A stretch of 64,000 nucleotides of DNA from Hydractinia symbiolongicarpus. Lineage: Eukaryota; Cnidaria; Hydrozoa; Anthoathecata; Hydractiniidae. This document shows, piece after piece, positions 1-26,737 of this stretch. Positions within the stretch are counted from its first letter, which is position 1. Every line of letters starts with the position of its first letter. Below the pieces are notes generated by a model, which saw only the letters and a list, made by a program, of their open reading frames with translations, made no database searches and was not told where the DNA came from. The stretch is from assembly GCF_029227915.1 (NCBI RefSeq), contig NC_079876.1, positions 30,847,828 to 30,911,827 of the forward strand, written 5' to 3'. The position numbers and the translations under genes were made by a program.

Positions 1-15626
<15,626 letters not shown>

Positions 15627-17923
15627 CACTCCACCTCACTGTATTAGCACTCCTTTTTTCACACTTTGTTTATAGGTTCAAAAAATTGTAAAAAAATTGT
15701 TGCTTTTTTCGTAAGGTTTTTTTAAACGACAGAGTTGCACTGTAACTCGCCATATCGAGGGAAATGATATTAATTTATATATATATATGCAGTTAATGTT
15801 CTCGATAACCTAATTTTTAAGTAAGTATATGCCTTGATTAACCTGTCACAATTGCTGAACTTTCGACCTATTTTCTTACGTAATTTTTTCGCATAATTTT
15901 TGTAATTATTTCTCCATCTTAGTCTCTTTTCGAGCGTGTAAAATTTGTGAAGAAGAATGAGTTGCGCTTTTTTGTTCTATTTTTTAACTTCATTCCCAAC
16001 CCCCAGAGTACGATTTCGCAGTAGATCAATAGCTGACATGTTTACGTTTCAAACTATTGGAAGTATTACATAGGTAGTGTTCAGTGAAAACACTCCATAA
16101 TGTTGGAGCTCTCCTTCACAGGTGATGTAAAGGAATTATCATTACTTTTTACCGAACATCATCAATAATATTTTGTGACAAGATGAAGGAGAATGCACCT
16201 TAGATAATGAAAATATACATGTTCAACTATAATCCTTGTCTTTTTTTTGTTTATCGTATACTAATGTTTCCATAGCCTCAGTGTGTTTGGAAAAATGATC
16301 AGAAAGTCGTTTGTTTGTTTGTTTGTTTGTTTGTTTGTTTGTTTGTTTGTTTGTTTGTTTGTTTGTTTGTTTGTTTGTTTATCCTATACTAGGGTGCTAT
16401 TACCAGGGTGGTACACCTAAAATCTAAAAAATAGAGTCCCCCAATTTCATTTCATGTTTTTATTCAGCCAAGGTGGTCTAAAAAGGCTATATTTTCGGTG
16501 GGACGAAATTTAGGCCGACGAAAATTTATGGTCTTTAGTGAGATTTCTTTTCTTCTTTTTCTATGTTTTAAATCAATGAATCTTTTAAAAATTCTAAAAT
16601 CTGAGAAAGGTGAAAATTCAGATAGGCTAAAATCATTCGTCTGTTCTAAGTGACGAAAATTTCCCGAGGTGGCGACAATCGACAAGCATTTAGATCGACG
16701 ATTTGAGCCGGTAAGGTATATTCTCTCAAAGGCTGGTTAATTTTACTTGTGTGTGTATTTACTCTATGACTGTAGATTGATGCTGTAAAGTGAGTAGGAA
16801 AGGCAGTCAATTTGGATCTTTTAGATCTTATTACAGAATATTCTATGCGTATAAAATTTATTCTTTAGTGTGGCTAGTTTGTTTACATGTGTAAGATGTT
16901 CATGTCATTTTGTTTACATGTGAACTTATATGGATGAAGATTGGCAAATAAAAAATTGATGTATTATATCTTCCGTAACCACAAACATTTTTTTTTTAAT
17001 TAAATCTACTACATGTTTCACACTTTGTCGCTCTATTTTCTCATATTTCTTTATTTCACTGTTTAATTTTTTTTAAAACTAAAGCCAACAAAAGTACAAC
17101 CTTTGTAGAACGAGGAAAATTTTTTTTTTAAATAGTATTGACGTCAATTTTTAATTTTGTTGACTGAATCTTTCAACAGAAAAATTGCATCTCAACAACA
17201 ACAACAACAACAGCAGGCATTTTAGTTTCAAGAGATAGTATTGTAGGACCAACCAAAATTTCATATTTTTGCAAATGTTCTTATTCAAAGAGAAAAGGTT
17301 TAAGCTTCCTTGAACAGACATACAACAACTTGAAAACATTTCTACGTGTAAAGGGTATTTTTAATTTTCGTCACTAAAAGTATTTGTTAACGCCTAAAGA
17401 CTAAAGGTTTTTAAACAGAATGGGAATAAAAAAATAAAAATCAGCACGTAATAAAATAAGCAAATAATTTATAAAGAAATGTTTAATTTTTTTCTAAAGT
17501 AGATTTTTTATGCAATAAGAATGTCATTAGCAAATATTTCGCCTGTAATTTTTGGTGTGTCGTAAAAAGTTGTTGAACATTTAAAAAAATGACCTCGCTA
17601 AAGTAAAATTTTCACTTCATTTTAATTGATTAATATGCTTGAATTATTAATTTTAATTTTTGTTATATACCTGTGTTTATTTCGTAGGATGGACACGTTT
17701 CTCTAAAGTAGTTTTTTTCTTAGTTACTCAGCTAGATTATTTTCGATTTCTTAAAAAACTCGATTAGAACAAGTTTTTTTATGTTTAAATGAGCACAGCT
17801 AGGTCCTATCTATGATGTTTTGTTAAACGTACTTTTAATATTTTACTATCAAGAAGGAGAGGAGAAGAAGAAGAAAAAATATAAGAAAAAGGAGACGCCT
17901 TCCTACAAGTTGATGTATACAAG
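15627..17923 (+). other. Spacer between kinesin-13 and the CRAL-TRIO gene
   Basis: Holds the kinesin-13 3' UTR, whose end is unresolved. An AATAAA occurs at 16947-16952, about 1.3 kb after the stop, with no clear nearer signal. The (GTTT)n tract 16309-16380 and the presumed upstream region of the next gene also lie here. A purine-rich AG/GAA stretch covers about 17855-17895, just before the CRAL-TRIO start. No gene recognised. Confidence 0.6.
16309..16380 (+). repeat. (GTTT)n microsatellite
   Basis: About 18 perfect tandem copies of GTTT (72 bp). It lies in the spacer after kinesin-13 and is likely length-polymorphic. Confidence 0.97.
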
Positions 17924-19185
17924 ATGAGTCTAGACGTACTCTCCCCACACCTAGTGGAGAAAGCAAGAAGAGAATTGAACGAATACCCTGAGACGCGACT
18001 ACAAAAAATCGCAGAACTTCGTGAAAAATTAAAAGAAAGACCGGATTTACGCTTCGATACGACAAATAAAGACCTAATTCGTTTTTTACGTGCACGAAAG
18101 TTCGATGTTGGACGTGCGTTTGAATTAGTGGTTGCTCATTACGAATGTAAAAGAGACAATGGCGAGGTTTTTGGTAACTTTAGCCCGTCAACTGAAAAAA
18201 GAACATTCGAGAGTGGATGGAACGTGACGTTTCCTGAGAGAGATCAAGAGGTACGTAGCAAACACTGATGGTTCGGAGAAGTATTATTGTTGATTTGTGG
18301 ATGTCATTCAAGGGAGGGTAGGAGTTCTTGGTGAGGCGAGGTGGTGGAACGTTTCTGTTAATTTGTTCGCTATACTTAAATAATTCAGTCATAGTATGTA
18401 TGGCAATGCGCCCTTTTTGATTGGGTTTGACTCAAAAAAGAACATTACCGAGACCAGAAATGAAGAAGGAGGAGAATATTTGTCTCTTTGAAATTCAGCT
18501 TTCAATCTAGCAAGAAGAAAGAAAAAAATTCGCATTTGATTGAGAACTGCCTTTTCGTATTTTTTCTAAACATTTAAGAACTTAAAATTTTTCTAAAATT
18601 TTTTCTTCTGTGAGTCGGTCTGGCTAGGCGTTTAGATTGTAGTCAAAAGATTTATTTTTTATTACCGATACTTTAATTTGTTTTAATTTTCAGGGAAGAA
18701 AAGTTTTGGCCTTCCGCCCTGGTACATGGGATCCAAGCGAGCGGAGTTTAATGAACAATCTACGTGCAAATATTATGGCGATGGAGGTTTTGATTCAAGA
18801 CGAAGAAACTCAAATAAACGGAGTCGTGTTTGTTGTGGACTTTCGTAATTTTGGAATGACACAAGCCAAAGCGTTAAATCCTCTTGTGTTTCGGAAATAT
18901 GGTTCCATTGTTTTTAATTGTTATCCGGTTCGAATTAAAGGGATTCACATCCTGCATCAACCGGCTGTGTTTACTGTGATTTTTGCTATCATTTCTCAAT
19001 TTATGAAAGAAAAAGTAAAAAAACGGGTCGTGTTGCATGGCGTAGAAATAAGTGGCTTATGTGAGTATATCAATAAAGACTTGATCCCGTCAGATTATGG
19101 CGGTACAAATCGGGAAACCGATTTAAGAGCGTGGGTAAAACATGTAATGGATTCTGAGGAGGAATTGGAGCATATATGGTCATAG
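17924..19185 (+). CDS. CRAL-TRIO (Sec14) lipid-transfer protein, TTPA/clavesin/RLBP1-like
   Basis: Cytosolic carrier of a hydrophobic ligand (tocopherol, retinoid or phosphoinositide in known relatives); the ligand here cannot be told. Two exons: 17924-18250 and 18694-19185 (stop TAG), joined in phase 0 between a GTACGT donor and a TTTTCAG acceptor, giving 272 aa. Seen: N-terminal CRAL-TRIO-N helices with DLIRFLRARKFDVGRAFELV (about residues 46-65), then the lipid-binding domain with VLAFRPGTWDP, GVVFVVDFRNFGMTQA, IKGIHILHQPAVF, VVLHG and IPSDYGGT. The ATG at 17924 is chosen because an upstream ATG at 17913 runs into a stop after four codons. The family is usually 270-340 aa, so it appears complete. 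An AATAAA lies at 19421. Confidence 0.93.
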
Positions 19186-19420
19186 TGACATTTGAAATAA
19201 TGCATGGTGTTAGTGACACATACGCATTCGTGTGTGTCATTCGTGGCGGGGTTGTGTCGGGGCAGGTTGTGTAACTGGACGTATTATTTGCATTTTAGTT
19301 TGGCTTCGTGTTTTAGGGGTGAGTGTTTCTGTAAGTCTACATAATGAATTAAAAGTAAAAAGCTTAACGCTAATGGAATACAGTCGAGATCTTTTGTAGT
19401 GATTAAAGTATTGGCCGAAA

Positions 19421-19426
19421 AATAAA
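19421..19426 (+). terminator. Candidate polyadenylation signal of the CRAL-TRIO gene
   Basis: AATAAA located 236 nt after the stop codon. This is a reasonable 3' UTR length, but no cleavage site can be shown. Confidence 0.5.
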
Positions 19427-21644
19427 TCTAGTTTTCAAAATTTTCGTTGGTAATAAGAAAAACCATTCGAACTGTCTAGATCCCATGTTTTTATATGATA
19501 AATGGTTAAAAACTGTAGTGTTTCTTATATCAAAAATATTGTAAAAATTGTAGGTGTATCAGTTTTATTTTTGTAGTGGTTCATCCACGAAGTCGTTTTA
19601 TTTTGTAAATTCACATATCGCAATTATTTTATTATATATATTAAATATAATTTTTCTATGCACATTTTTTTGCGTGAATACAGACGACTTTAAATGGATA
19701 GATATTATTTTTTAAATACGGTGAGCCGATTGGTGGAAGTTTTGGCAAACCAAAATAAGGTTCCAAATTTTTGTTATCCGAGGTGACAAAGTGGTTGATG
19801 GATTGAAATAACAGTTGATCGAGGTACAACATGACACCTGGTACTGATTTGTTTTTAAACTCTTGAATGTTTAACAAAAATCATTTCAGCATGAATTTTA
19901 TATACAGGCTAAAAGCTTCTAAAAAATTAAGAACCTTTCAGTATTGTTTTTTTGTCTTTAAAAAATTAGGAAACTATTAAAAGTATTTTTTCATGAATTA
20001 TTTTTTATGTAATCTTCGCTTGTGTGATTGATTAACACACAGAAAAAGTCTATATTAATTTCAATCGATATATCACGTTATATATAAAAGAAATTACGTT
20101 TTTAAACTGTATAATCGCATGTTTTTCCAATCCGAGTTTCTATCCAATAGAGTAAAAATAAATACATGTCAGAAAATCTTTTAGGTTACCAGGATCGAAT
20201 CTAAGTTTATGAAACTAAATAAAAAAACTTCCAGTACTTAAATTGCTCAAAAAATTAAGAAACTTCCAGCACTAGAGCCTTTCGCTGGTTTCTTTAAGTG
20301 AATACCTGTATTTAAGAAGGACGCCCCAGACGTGACGCCCAAAATTAAAACATAACATTCATGCTACAAGAAAGCTTTTAAGGAATTTTAATAGAAAGAA
20401 GAATTTTTAAAATTCCCATAAGCGATAAGTTTACAAGTTTCTTATTAATCCTCCGACTTTAACTGATGTTCTCGTAAGAACGAAATGAATGCTTTTTCCC
20501 GTAGGTCACAAAATTTCGTCAGCGTACCCTGAATAATATAGTATTTTTTACAATCACGGCTGTACAATTTAACATTTCACAAAAAAATGAAGCAGCATCT
20601 TGATTTGAAATAAATTATTATATATAGAATAAAAATAGAGAAGGAAGAGGTTAGTATTAAAGAGTTGAGTGCTGCATATTATCACGCAACCTCGTTCCCA
20701 GGGTTTCTTGCCTTTTAAGGAAATGCTGGCGGCCTTTACATCAGGCAACAAACGCTAGAGATGAGGATGCCACAAGGACAGGAGAAGGAAAAGGGAATAA
20801 ACTGTAACAAATATAATTCAGTAGTGCATATCATCACGTAAGTCATTCGTAATTTTTCCAACCTCATATCCAGCGCGTTGTTTTGTTTATTTCCATTAAA
20901 ATAACATGATTCCCAGGACTATGTATACATATGAAGAAAGCACAAATTTTTTCTTACTCGAATAAATGTCCACAACCTTGCCAGCGCCTGTCTCTTGTAT
21001 TGGGAGTGCCTGACTCTTACCGTTCGCAGAAATAAAAAAAAAACAGGCGCTTGGGAAATCAGGTTAAAGTGTCCAATGTAGTTTACAAGCACTAGGATGT
21101 CAAGGGTGTATTCCCACCGTCTTTCCTAAGGTATTTTGCCTTTTTGTTATAAGAGAAATTAAAGAAGGACAAATTTTTGGCCGTCTTCTTATATCCAAAA
21201 GACAAAAAGCCCTGGGAACTAGGGTAGGTAGTAGGGTGTTTTTATAACTTCCACCCCTGTCAGAAAGTTCAAATAATTCGACTTCACCTTATAAATAATG
21301 CCTAAAATAACGAAAAGTTTTTATAATAATTAACATATAAAAAATTGATGAAAAACTCTTGGCAACAAAAATTTTATTTTAGGTTTGTAATATGCGATCG
21401 AAAGCGTCACGGAATGAAGATCTAGAGAATCGTGGTGAAAGAGAAAAATAGCATAAGCATTGGAAACGAGGTTGAAGAAATCTTGTTAAAACAGGGAAAG
21501 TTTTTGTCTACATTTTATTGGATAACATTTGTCTCCAATACTCGCGTTTGCAAGGCTTGTACTGCAAAATTTTAAACAGTCCTCGTTTCCAGGCTTTTAA
21601 GTCCATACCGAGTCCGGAAATGAGATTAGTGACTTTTATTCGGC

Positions 21645-21734
21645 CCTAATCTCATCCCCAGGGCTTTTTTTCCCTTTCTGACAATATCGCCGTCTGAGAT
21701 AAAGCAGAAAAAGCAAAAAAACCTGGACGAGGTT
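21645..21734. mobile_element. Foldback MITE of the AACCTCGTTCCCAGGG family
   Basis: The left arm reads AATCTCATCCCCAGGGC and the right arm ends CCTGGACGAGGTT, with a T-rich then A-rich centre. It is a diverged member of the family seen at 40051, 41073, 43671, 45404, 48848 and 49499. Non-coding. Confidence 0.65.
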
Positions 21735-22414
21735 GATCCGATCCTAAGAAAATCGAGCATTTAAACGCAGCTTATCACTGCCCAAGAGTCTTGTAAACAA
21801 CATAACGAGGCGATAGATTACCCATCGTAAACTATTCGCGGCGATTTGTTATGACGCTTATGTGAAAATATAATTAACTTTTTTAAAAATAAATTCTTTG
21901 ATTAACCTTCTTTTTAAAAGTGGAATATACGCAATGCACTTTGCGAAATAATTGACAATCGAAACAGGACCTTTATTACCCCTTCTCGTGTTACACTATT
22001 AAAAACAAATAAGCAAATATTTATCTACCTCTGTGATTATAACTAACATGGCGCGCAAAATGTTTTCTAAAATAATCTAATTGGTCAGAATTTATACCAA
22101 CTGCTGTTATTATTCACATAAACGTTAACTTTATAAATTTTACACCACTGCTTTAGCTGATTTTAAATATTTGTGCCTAACTAAACGATTGACTTGGAAA
22201 TACACGCTTTATATGAGCAATGTTTTAAAAGAGACTCTCTCTTTTTTTTACAGGCGCAACTGTTGCTTACTTGTAACCTCGTGCCCAAGAATTTCCTTAC
22301 CGCCTGCAATGTCGTTCAATAAGCGCAGCGCCAGAAAGAAATAAAAATTCTTTAACCTCGTTTCCAGTGCTTATTTAAGCTTGCTGAATGTGGCCGCCGC
22401 GAGTGTACATAGAA

Positions 22415-22703
22415 AGGGGGATTTTCACGAAGCGAATTGAACGGCGAATTCGACGGCGAATTGTATCTGAGCATGCGCAGTTTTGTTTGTTTTGATTTTG
22501 CATCGAAATATTCGCTCCGCTGAAAAGTAGAAACAGTTCCTACTTTTTAGCGGCTAAAGGTTTCGCTGCTAGTTTTTGACCAATCAGAACGCGGTTAACT
22601 AATGTAAACAATGAATTTGGCGCCTTATTTATTTTGTCGTGAAAATTAAAAAGCGAATTCGCCAACGAATTCGCCGTTCAATTCGCTTCGTGAAAATCCC
22701 CCT
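22415..22703. mobile_element. MITE with about 38-bp perfect terminal inverted repeats
   Basis: A 289-bp element. The left end starts AGGGGGATTTTCACGAAGCG; the right end is its reverse complement for about 38 bp. Next to the ends are repeated CGGCGAATT motifs. The flanks read GAA on both sides, a possible 3-bp target duplication, which would fit a PIF/Harbinger-like mobiliser (inference). No transposase is present, so it is non-autonomous. The short minus-strand frame at 22646-22861 is an artefact of the repeat. Confidence 0.88.
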
Positions 22704-23934
22704 GAAAGAAAGAAAAAAGATCTGTTGACGAGATTTAATAAAAAGCCGTGGGAACGATATGGTTTGTGACTTGTCGAATATCTACTTTGAGACGGCGATT
22801 CCACTGTTTGTTTAGTTAGGCTTCTGCACCAATCGAAACCAAACTTTAGTTTCATTCCCATATTTTTTATGAAGAACGAAGAAGGAATTTTGTTGTCTCA
22901 GAAACTGTAATACTCTTTACAATTCCCTAGGTTGCGAAATTTCCTGTCGACACGTCCACAAAAACTGTCTGTCTCTTCTACAAATGACGACAATAATTTC
23001 AAGAGGAAAATTGGACATGAATACCATTTTATATCCTCAAACTCTACCAAGTACTAAAGTAGATTTTGAAAAAAAAATTCGTTAACGGAGCCGCTTGTAT
23101 GATAACGGTATTTTGAGACCAAATATTTGCGAAATATGCGAAAAGATTTTAGTCCTCTACATGACGAAAAGCTTGGCCTGGCTTTGTTGGCAATAAGAGT
23201 TGATTAAAATGTTGTTTCCTTGGGTCGTCATTTAAAATCAGCCACCCTAAAGCTGCTCTCATACTTCTCATGCATAAGTTAATTAGATCTCCTTCGTATT
23301 GTTTATTGGTTACTTTCACTTTTTATTCATGTTAAAATGAAAGTTATTTAACCAAGTACTTTCAATATTATCAGTCTGTTTCTTGAGATATCATATCTTA
23401 TTTCAGCCTAATAAAAGCTTGAAAAATTAATTTAAACATTTTTCATATCCCTCCAAAAAGCATAAAAAAGGAATATTGTTTTGGAGCAATTGATAAACTA
23501 TTTATAAATAATGAAGCAGCTGGGGTATTGAAACAGTTTAAACATCTATACATTCCATAATTACTGAAATGACCTCTTGGGTTTCTCTCATTGTAATTAA
23601 ATAGAGAATGATTTTAACATCTGCGAAGGAGAGTACTGAAATAACTGTGAAACCTCTAGATACATTGGCTGCCATATTTTTATAAGGATTGTTACAACCA
23701 TCACCTGCAGCAAAAAACAATAATCATATAAAGTTATGGATAAACTAGAGAAAAAAGCTAATTATTCCAAAACAACTTGTGTTTTCATGTTGTACATATT
23801 AATTACATGTATATATAATTATATAAAAACTTTGTGGCTTGACTTTTTTCTTTACCAATGTTAAATAAATTAAATTGCATAAAAACATAAAGCCTTGCAC
23901 TGAGAATTCAATGACATAACATTTTGTCTTTGCA

Positions 23935-23940
23935 TTTATT
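23935..23940 (-). terminator. Candidate polyadenylation signal of the IRF gene
   Basis: AATAAA on the minus strand (TTTATT on plus), about 137 nt beyond the IRF stop codon. Cleavage not shown. Confidence 0.45.
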
Positions 23941-24076
23941 TACAATTGAAAAAAAATCAATTTCAAAGTTTCAAAGATATATATCGTTTTATATGACCAC
24001 GAACACACACATATAATTATAATCATTCCACGAACACACACACTACATAATTTAACACACATATCATGAAATAAAT

Positions 24077-25135
24077 TTAAACATTACGCGGCGTTATAAG
24101 TTCATCTTCACCTTCGCTTATGGCGAGACATTCAACTTCTTTATGCCGAAAAAATGAATCGTCATACTCTACATCACTTTGATCTTCATCTGAATGGCAT
24201 TCCTTTTTTATTTTTTCTACCACAGTTTTATCATTGCCAACCTCTTCCTGTGTAACAACATCAATTTTATGAATATCGTCCTCTGATTTCACAATCACGT
24301 TCACACTACCATCGGCAGATTGTAGGGCCTTTCCAATTACATATAAATCTTGTAGATTTGGCTTGGATTTGGCTTCATTGTTAGGTACAAATGGCAATGT
24401 TGGCAAAATATTTTCAATCATATCATTAATATCTTTATCGTTACATATATGAGCTTTTGAAGTTAACCAATTTATGCATTTAGCTTTAATATTTAGATAG
24501 TCTGGGTTGTTTTCAATGTTTTGTGGACACTTTATGGCAGATTCAAGTATGAAATGCATACGTCGCTTTAATTCGATGCATTGATCACAAAGAAGGCTAG
24601 TATTTTTCATTTTATCTCTGTTAACATTTTGAGATTTTGATGATTGCTGTGCTTTATGCGACTTCGAGTCTGGGGGAGGACCAAAGTTGGGATATGTCAG
24701 TCTTACTAACTTACGTGGAACTTCAGTTGAATCGTCTTCTGGTGAATTTAATAGTCTCCTACCTTTTTTTGGTGGGTCAATAAGTTTCATTATTCGATGC
24801 GCCTTATCTCCTTTTCTCTGACCTTGGTCTTTAAGAAAGCATATGGAGTTGTGTGAATTGATGGCACAACGAAAGTTTGTTTTCCACAGAGCAGGCCTTG
24901 GTCTGTCAATACCTTCTCTGTATCGATTTGTATAGATGGCCCAAGCTTTAAACAGAGACACATCTCCGTCTTCCCAACCGTTTCTTGATGCGTGTTTCCA
25001 AGGTACGTGAAAAATTCTTTCCTTTTCGTTAATCCAATAGACTCCTTTGTGCTTCTTACTATCCACTTGTTCTCTAAGCCATTCAGGAAGACTTAGACGA
25101 AATAGATTTGGACTGGAGTTGGCAGTCATCTCCAA
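24077..25135 (-). CDS. Interferon regulatory factor (IRF) family transcription factor
   Basis: DNA-binding transcription factor recognising GAAA-type (ISRE/IRF-E) sites in the nucleus. A single exon encodes 352 aa. Residues about 14-120 form a clear IRF domain: the tryptophan repeat is seen as W19 (LPEWLREQ), W34 (VYWINEKERIF), W46 (VPWKHASRNGW), W54, W65 (KAWAIYT) and W84. The recognition helix ALWKTNFRCAINS carries the Arg-Cys and Asn-Ser pairs that contact GAAA in vertebrate IRFs. The C-terminal 230 residues are acidic and low-complexity, with SUMO-type VKSE and IKKE motifs. I see no IRF-association domain, so it is IRF1/2-like in layout. The start at 25135 lies shortly before the domain, as in IRF1. 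No intron is needed. Perfect ISRE-type sites lie upstream, suggesting autoregulation (inference). Confidence 0.93.
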   Translation of the reverse strand: MEMTANSSPNLFRLSLPEWLREQVDSKKHKGVYWINEKERIFHVPWKHASRNGWEDGDVSLFKAWAIYTNRYREGIDRPRPALWKTNFRCAINSHNSICFLKDQGQRKGDKAHRIMKLIDPPKKGRRLLNSPEDDSTEVPRKLVRLTYPNFGPPPDSKSHKAQQSSKSQNVNRDKMKNTSLLCDQCIELKRRMHFILESAIKCPQNIENNPDYLNIKAKCINWLTSKAHICNDKDINDMIENILPTLPFVPNNEAKSKPNLQDLYVIGKALQSADGSVNVIVKSEDDIHKIDVVTQEEVGNDKTVVEKIKKECHSDEDQSDVEYDDSFFRHKEVECLAISEGEDELITPRNV

Positions 25136-25217
25136 TTTCTTCTGAGAAAAACACCACTTTCAACTTTCACAAACTCCTTTGCCAGCGCTTTGCTCGACAC
25201 GTCGTTGTGAATGAAAA

Positions 25218-25230
25218 GAAAAGCGAAAGG
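25218..25230 (+). promoter_or_regulatory. IRF-E-like site upstream of the IRF gene
   Basis: GAAAAGCGAAAGG fits the IRF-E pattern GAAAASYGAAASY except at the last base. It lies 83-95 bp upstream of the IRF start codon, in inverted orientation to the site at 25248. The GC-rich TGGGCCCTGGG block lies between the two sites. Confidence 0.6.
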
Positions 25231-25247
25231 GCTGGGCCCTGGGAGGA

Positions 25248-25261
25248 AGTTTCGCTTTCAT
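25248..25261 (-). promoter_or_regulatory. Perfect ISRE upstream of the IRF gene
   Basis: On the gene's strand the site reads ATGAAAGCGAAACT, matching the ISRE consensus RNGAAANNGAAACT at every defined base. It is 113-126 bp upstream of the IRF start codon, so in the promoter or 5' UTR. Binding is not demonstrated. Confidence 0.7.
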
Positions 25262-25335
25262 TTCTCGATTATTATGGATATTCTAAATGGTTGTTCATAG
25301 AAAGAGAAAGACTATCGAGACAGATAAATAAGTAA

Positions 25336-26737
25336 ATAAGGATTAAAGACAATATCCATTTTAGGCTTGACAAACTATGTTTGAAATCTAACATTCAGTG
25401 AATTTAACCTTTATGAACATTAATTTCTTTCTAAACTTGAGCAAACAACGATCCTGGCTCATTCTCGTGGCATATAGTTAGTAAGTAATAATTTAACTTA
25501 TACCTAGCAAATAAATTTGTTGAATTAACAACGACTCTTTCCAGGCTAGTGTTGTTTTGTCTCGTTTGCCCAGTTCTACATATTGCCTTGATGTGTTAGG
25601 AAGATACACGAAACACGGAAAACTTCTGTTTACGAAGGTCACCTTCAGAAAACAATAGAAAGAAGAAAGAAATTATTTATTGAATTAAAAGTTTATCATT
25701 TCTTCAACATGATAGTTTAGTAGACAATCATTTTTCCATCATTAGCAATGTAAAATAATGTCGGACATCTAGCTATCCATATAGCTTCTTATAGGGGTGT
25801 TATCGACAAAAGATTCGGGTTTTTTATCAGCATATTTCGATTAGATGGGAATGTGTGAACATAGTGCCTACCTGTGTACCTTATTGTATGATTTCAGGGA
25901 TAAGTCTTTGGATTGGTAGTTTATTGTGTGCCAGAGTGTCCTTTAGAAAAAAAATTACATCCATTTTAGTGAATGTGGCAATTTTAGCCCATTCAGGTAA
26001 TTTTTACCTGATCAGGTAAAATTACCTGATCAGTTTCATTGCGACGTGTTATTTATATTCCAAGACTTTGGATCCAATCCCAACTCCCAACCAATATTAC
26101 TCAGTTAATAACCCCCAAAAATATATCTGGAATTTTTTCATTAACACTAATAAATCTTAGATCTGGTTTGACTGATTTGTCGATAGTGTCATGTCTCAGT
26201 TAACGTTTGTGTGCTTGTGCTTATTCCTTGTTCCGTCTACTTGGTGGCCCCCACACCTTAATAGCATTTGCTAAGTGGTTGTTTCCCTTCAAAAGTACTT
26301 GTGATATATTGTTTTTATTTATTTGTTTATTACACAACATGAGCTGTATCCTAAACTGTTGATAAATTTTTCCTTTCTTCCTTCCTCTTATAAAAATCAA
26401 GAAGCACAATAATGCAGGCAGTAAGCCGAAGACCAGTCTATTTCAAACTTTATTTCCAAATAGAGGCATCTTAAATTTTAAATGTAGCTTGCATGTAATT
26501 TAGTATTAGAACATATATAAATAAAAAGGTTTTTAACCATAATTTGACCTTCTTCACCTAAGATGTGCATTTTTTAGCCTGTCGATTTTTTCCATGCATG
26601 CGTGTGAATCCCGTAAAACGTAAACTCCCGTATTGACATTATTATTTATGATATTAAGTTTCTTTTTTATCAATACATTTCAGAATTTTCTTCCATCATC
26701 AGGATAACTAAAATAAAAGCAATAAATAAAATTTTTA
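25336..26737. other. Spacer upstream of the IRF gene and before the LINE graveyard
   Basis: No gene recognised. AT-rich, with a 35-bp near-perfect palindrome at 25994-26028. The short minus-strand frames at 26221-26409 and 26670-26900 match nothing known to me. The upstream regulatory region of the IRF gene probably extends into the start of this stretch. Confidence 0.55.
25994..26028. repeat. 35-bp near-perfect palindrome with CAGGTA motifs
   Basis: The centre ACCTGATCAGGT is flanked by inverted AATTTTT/AAAATT and CAGGT/ACCTG arms; one extra T breaks exact symmetry. It holds four CAGGTA-type half sites, the core recognised by Snail/ZEB zinc fingers. Could be regulatory or a cruciform-forming repeat. 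Confidence 0.8.

Larger units (their letters stand above)
19427..23934. other. Gene-free spacer with MITEs and foldback elements
   Basis: About 4.5 kb without recognised coding sequence. It contains an inverted-repeat element at 22415-22703, a foldback element at 21645-21734, and solitary foldback arms near 20688, 21205, 21470, 21574 and 22351 (variants of AACCTCGTTCCCAGGG, in either orientation). Short open frames here have no recognisable similarity. Confidence 0.6.

Noticed and set aside
18180-18392. Minus-strand open frame overlapping the CRAL-TRIO exon end
   Set aside because: Shadow of the coding exon and intron. No independent support.
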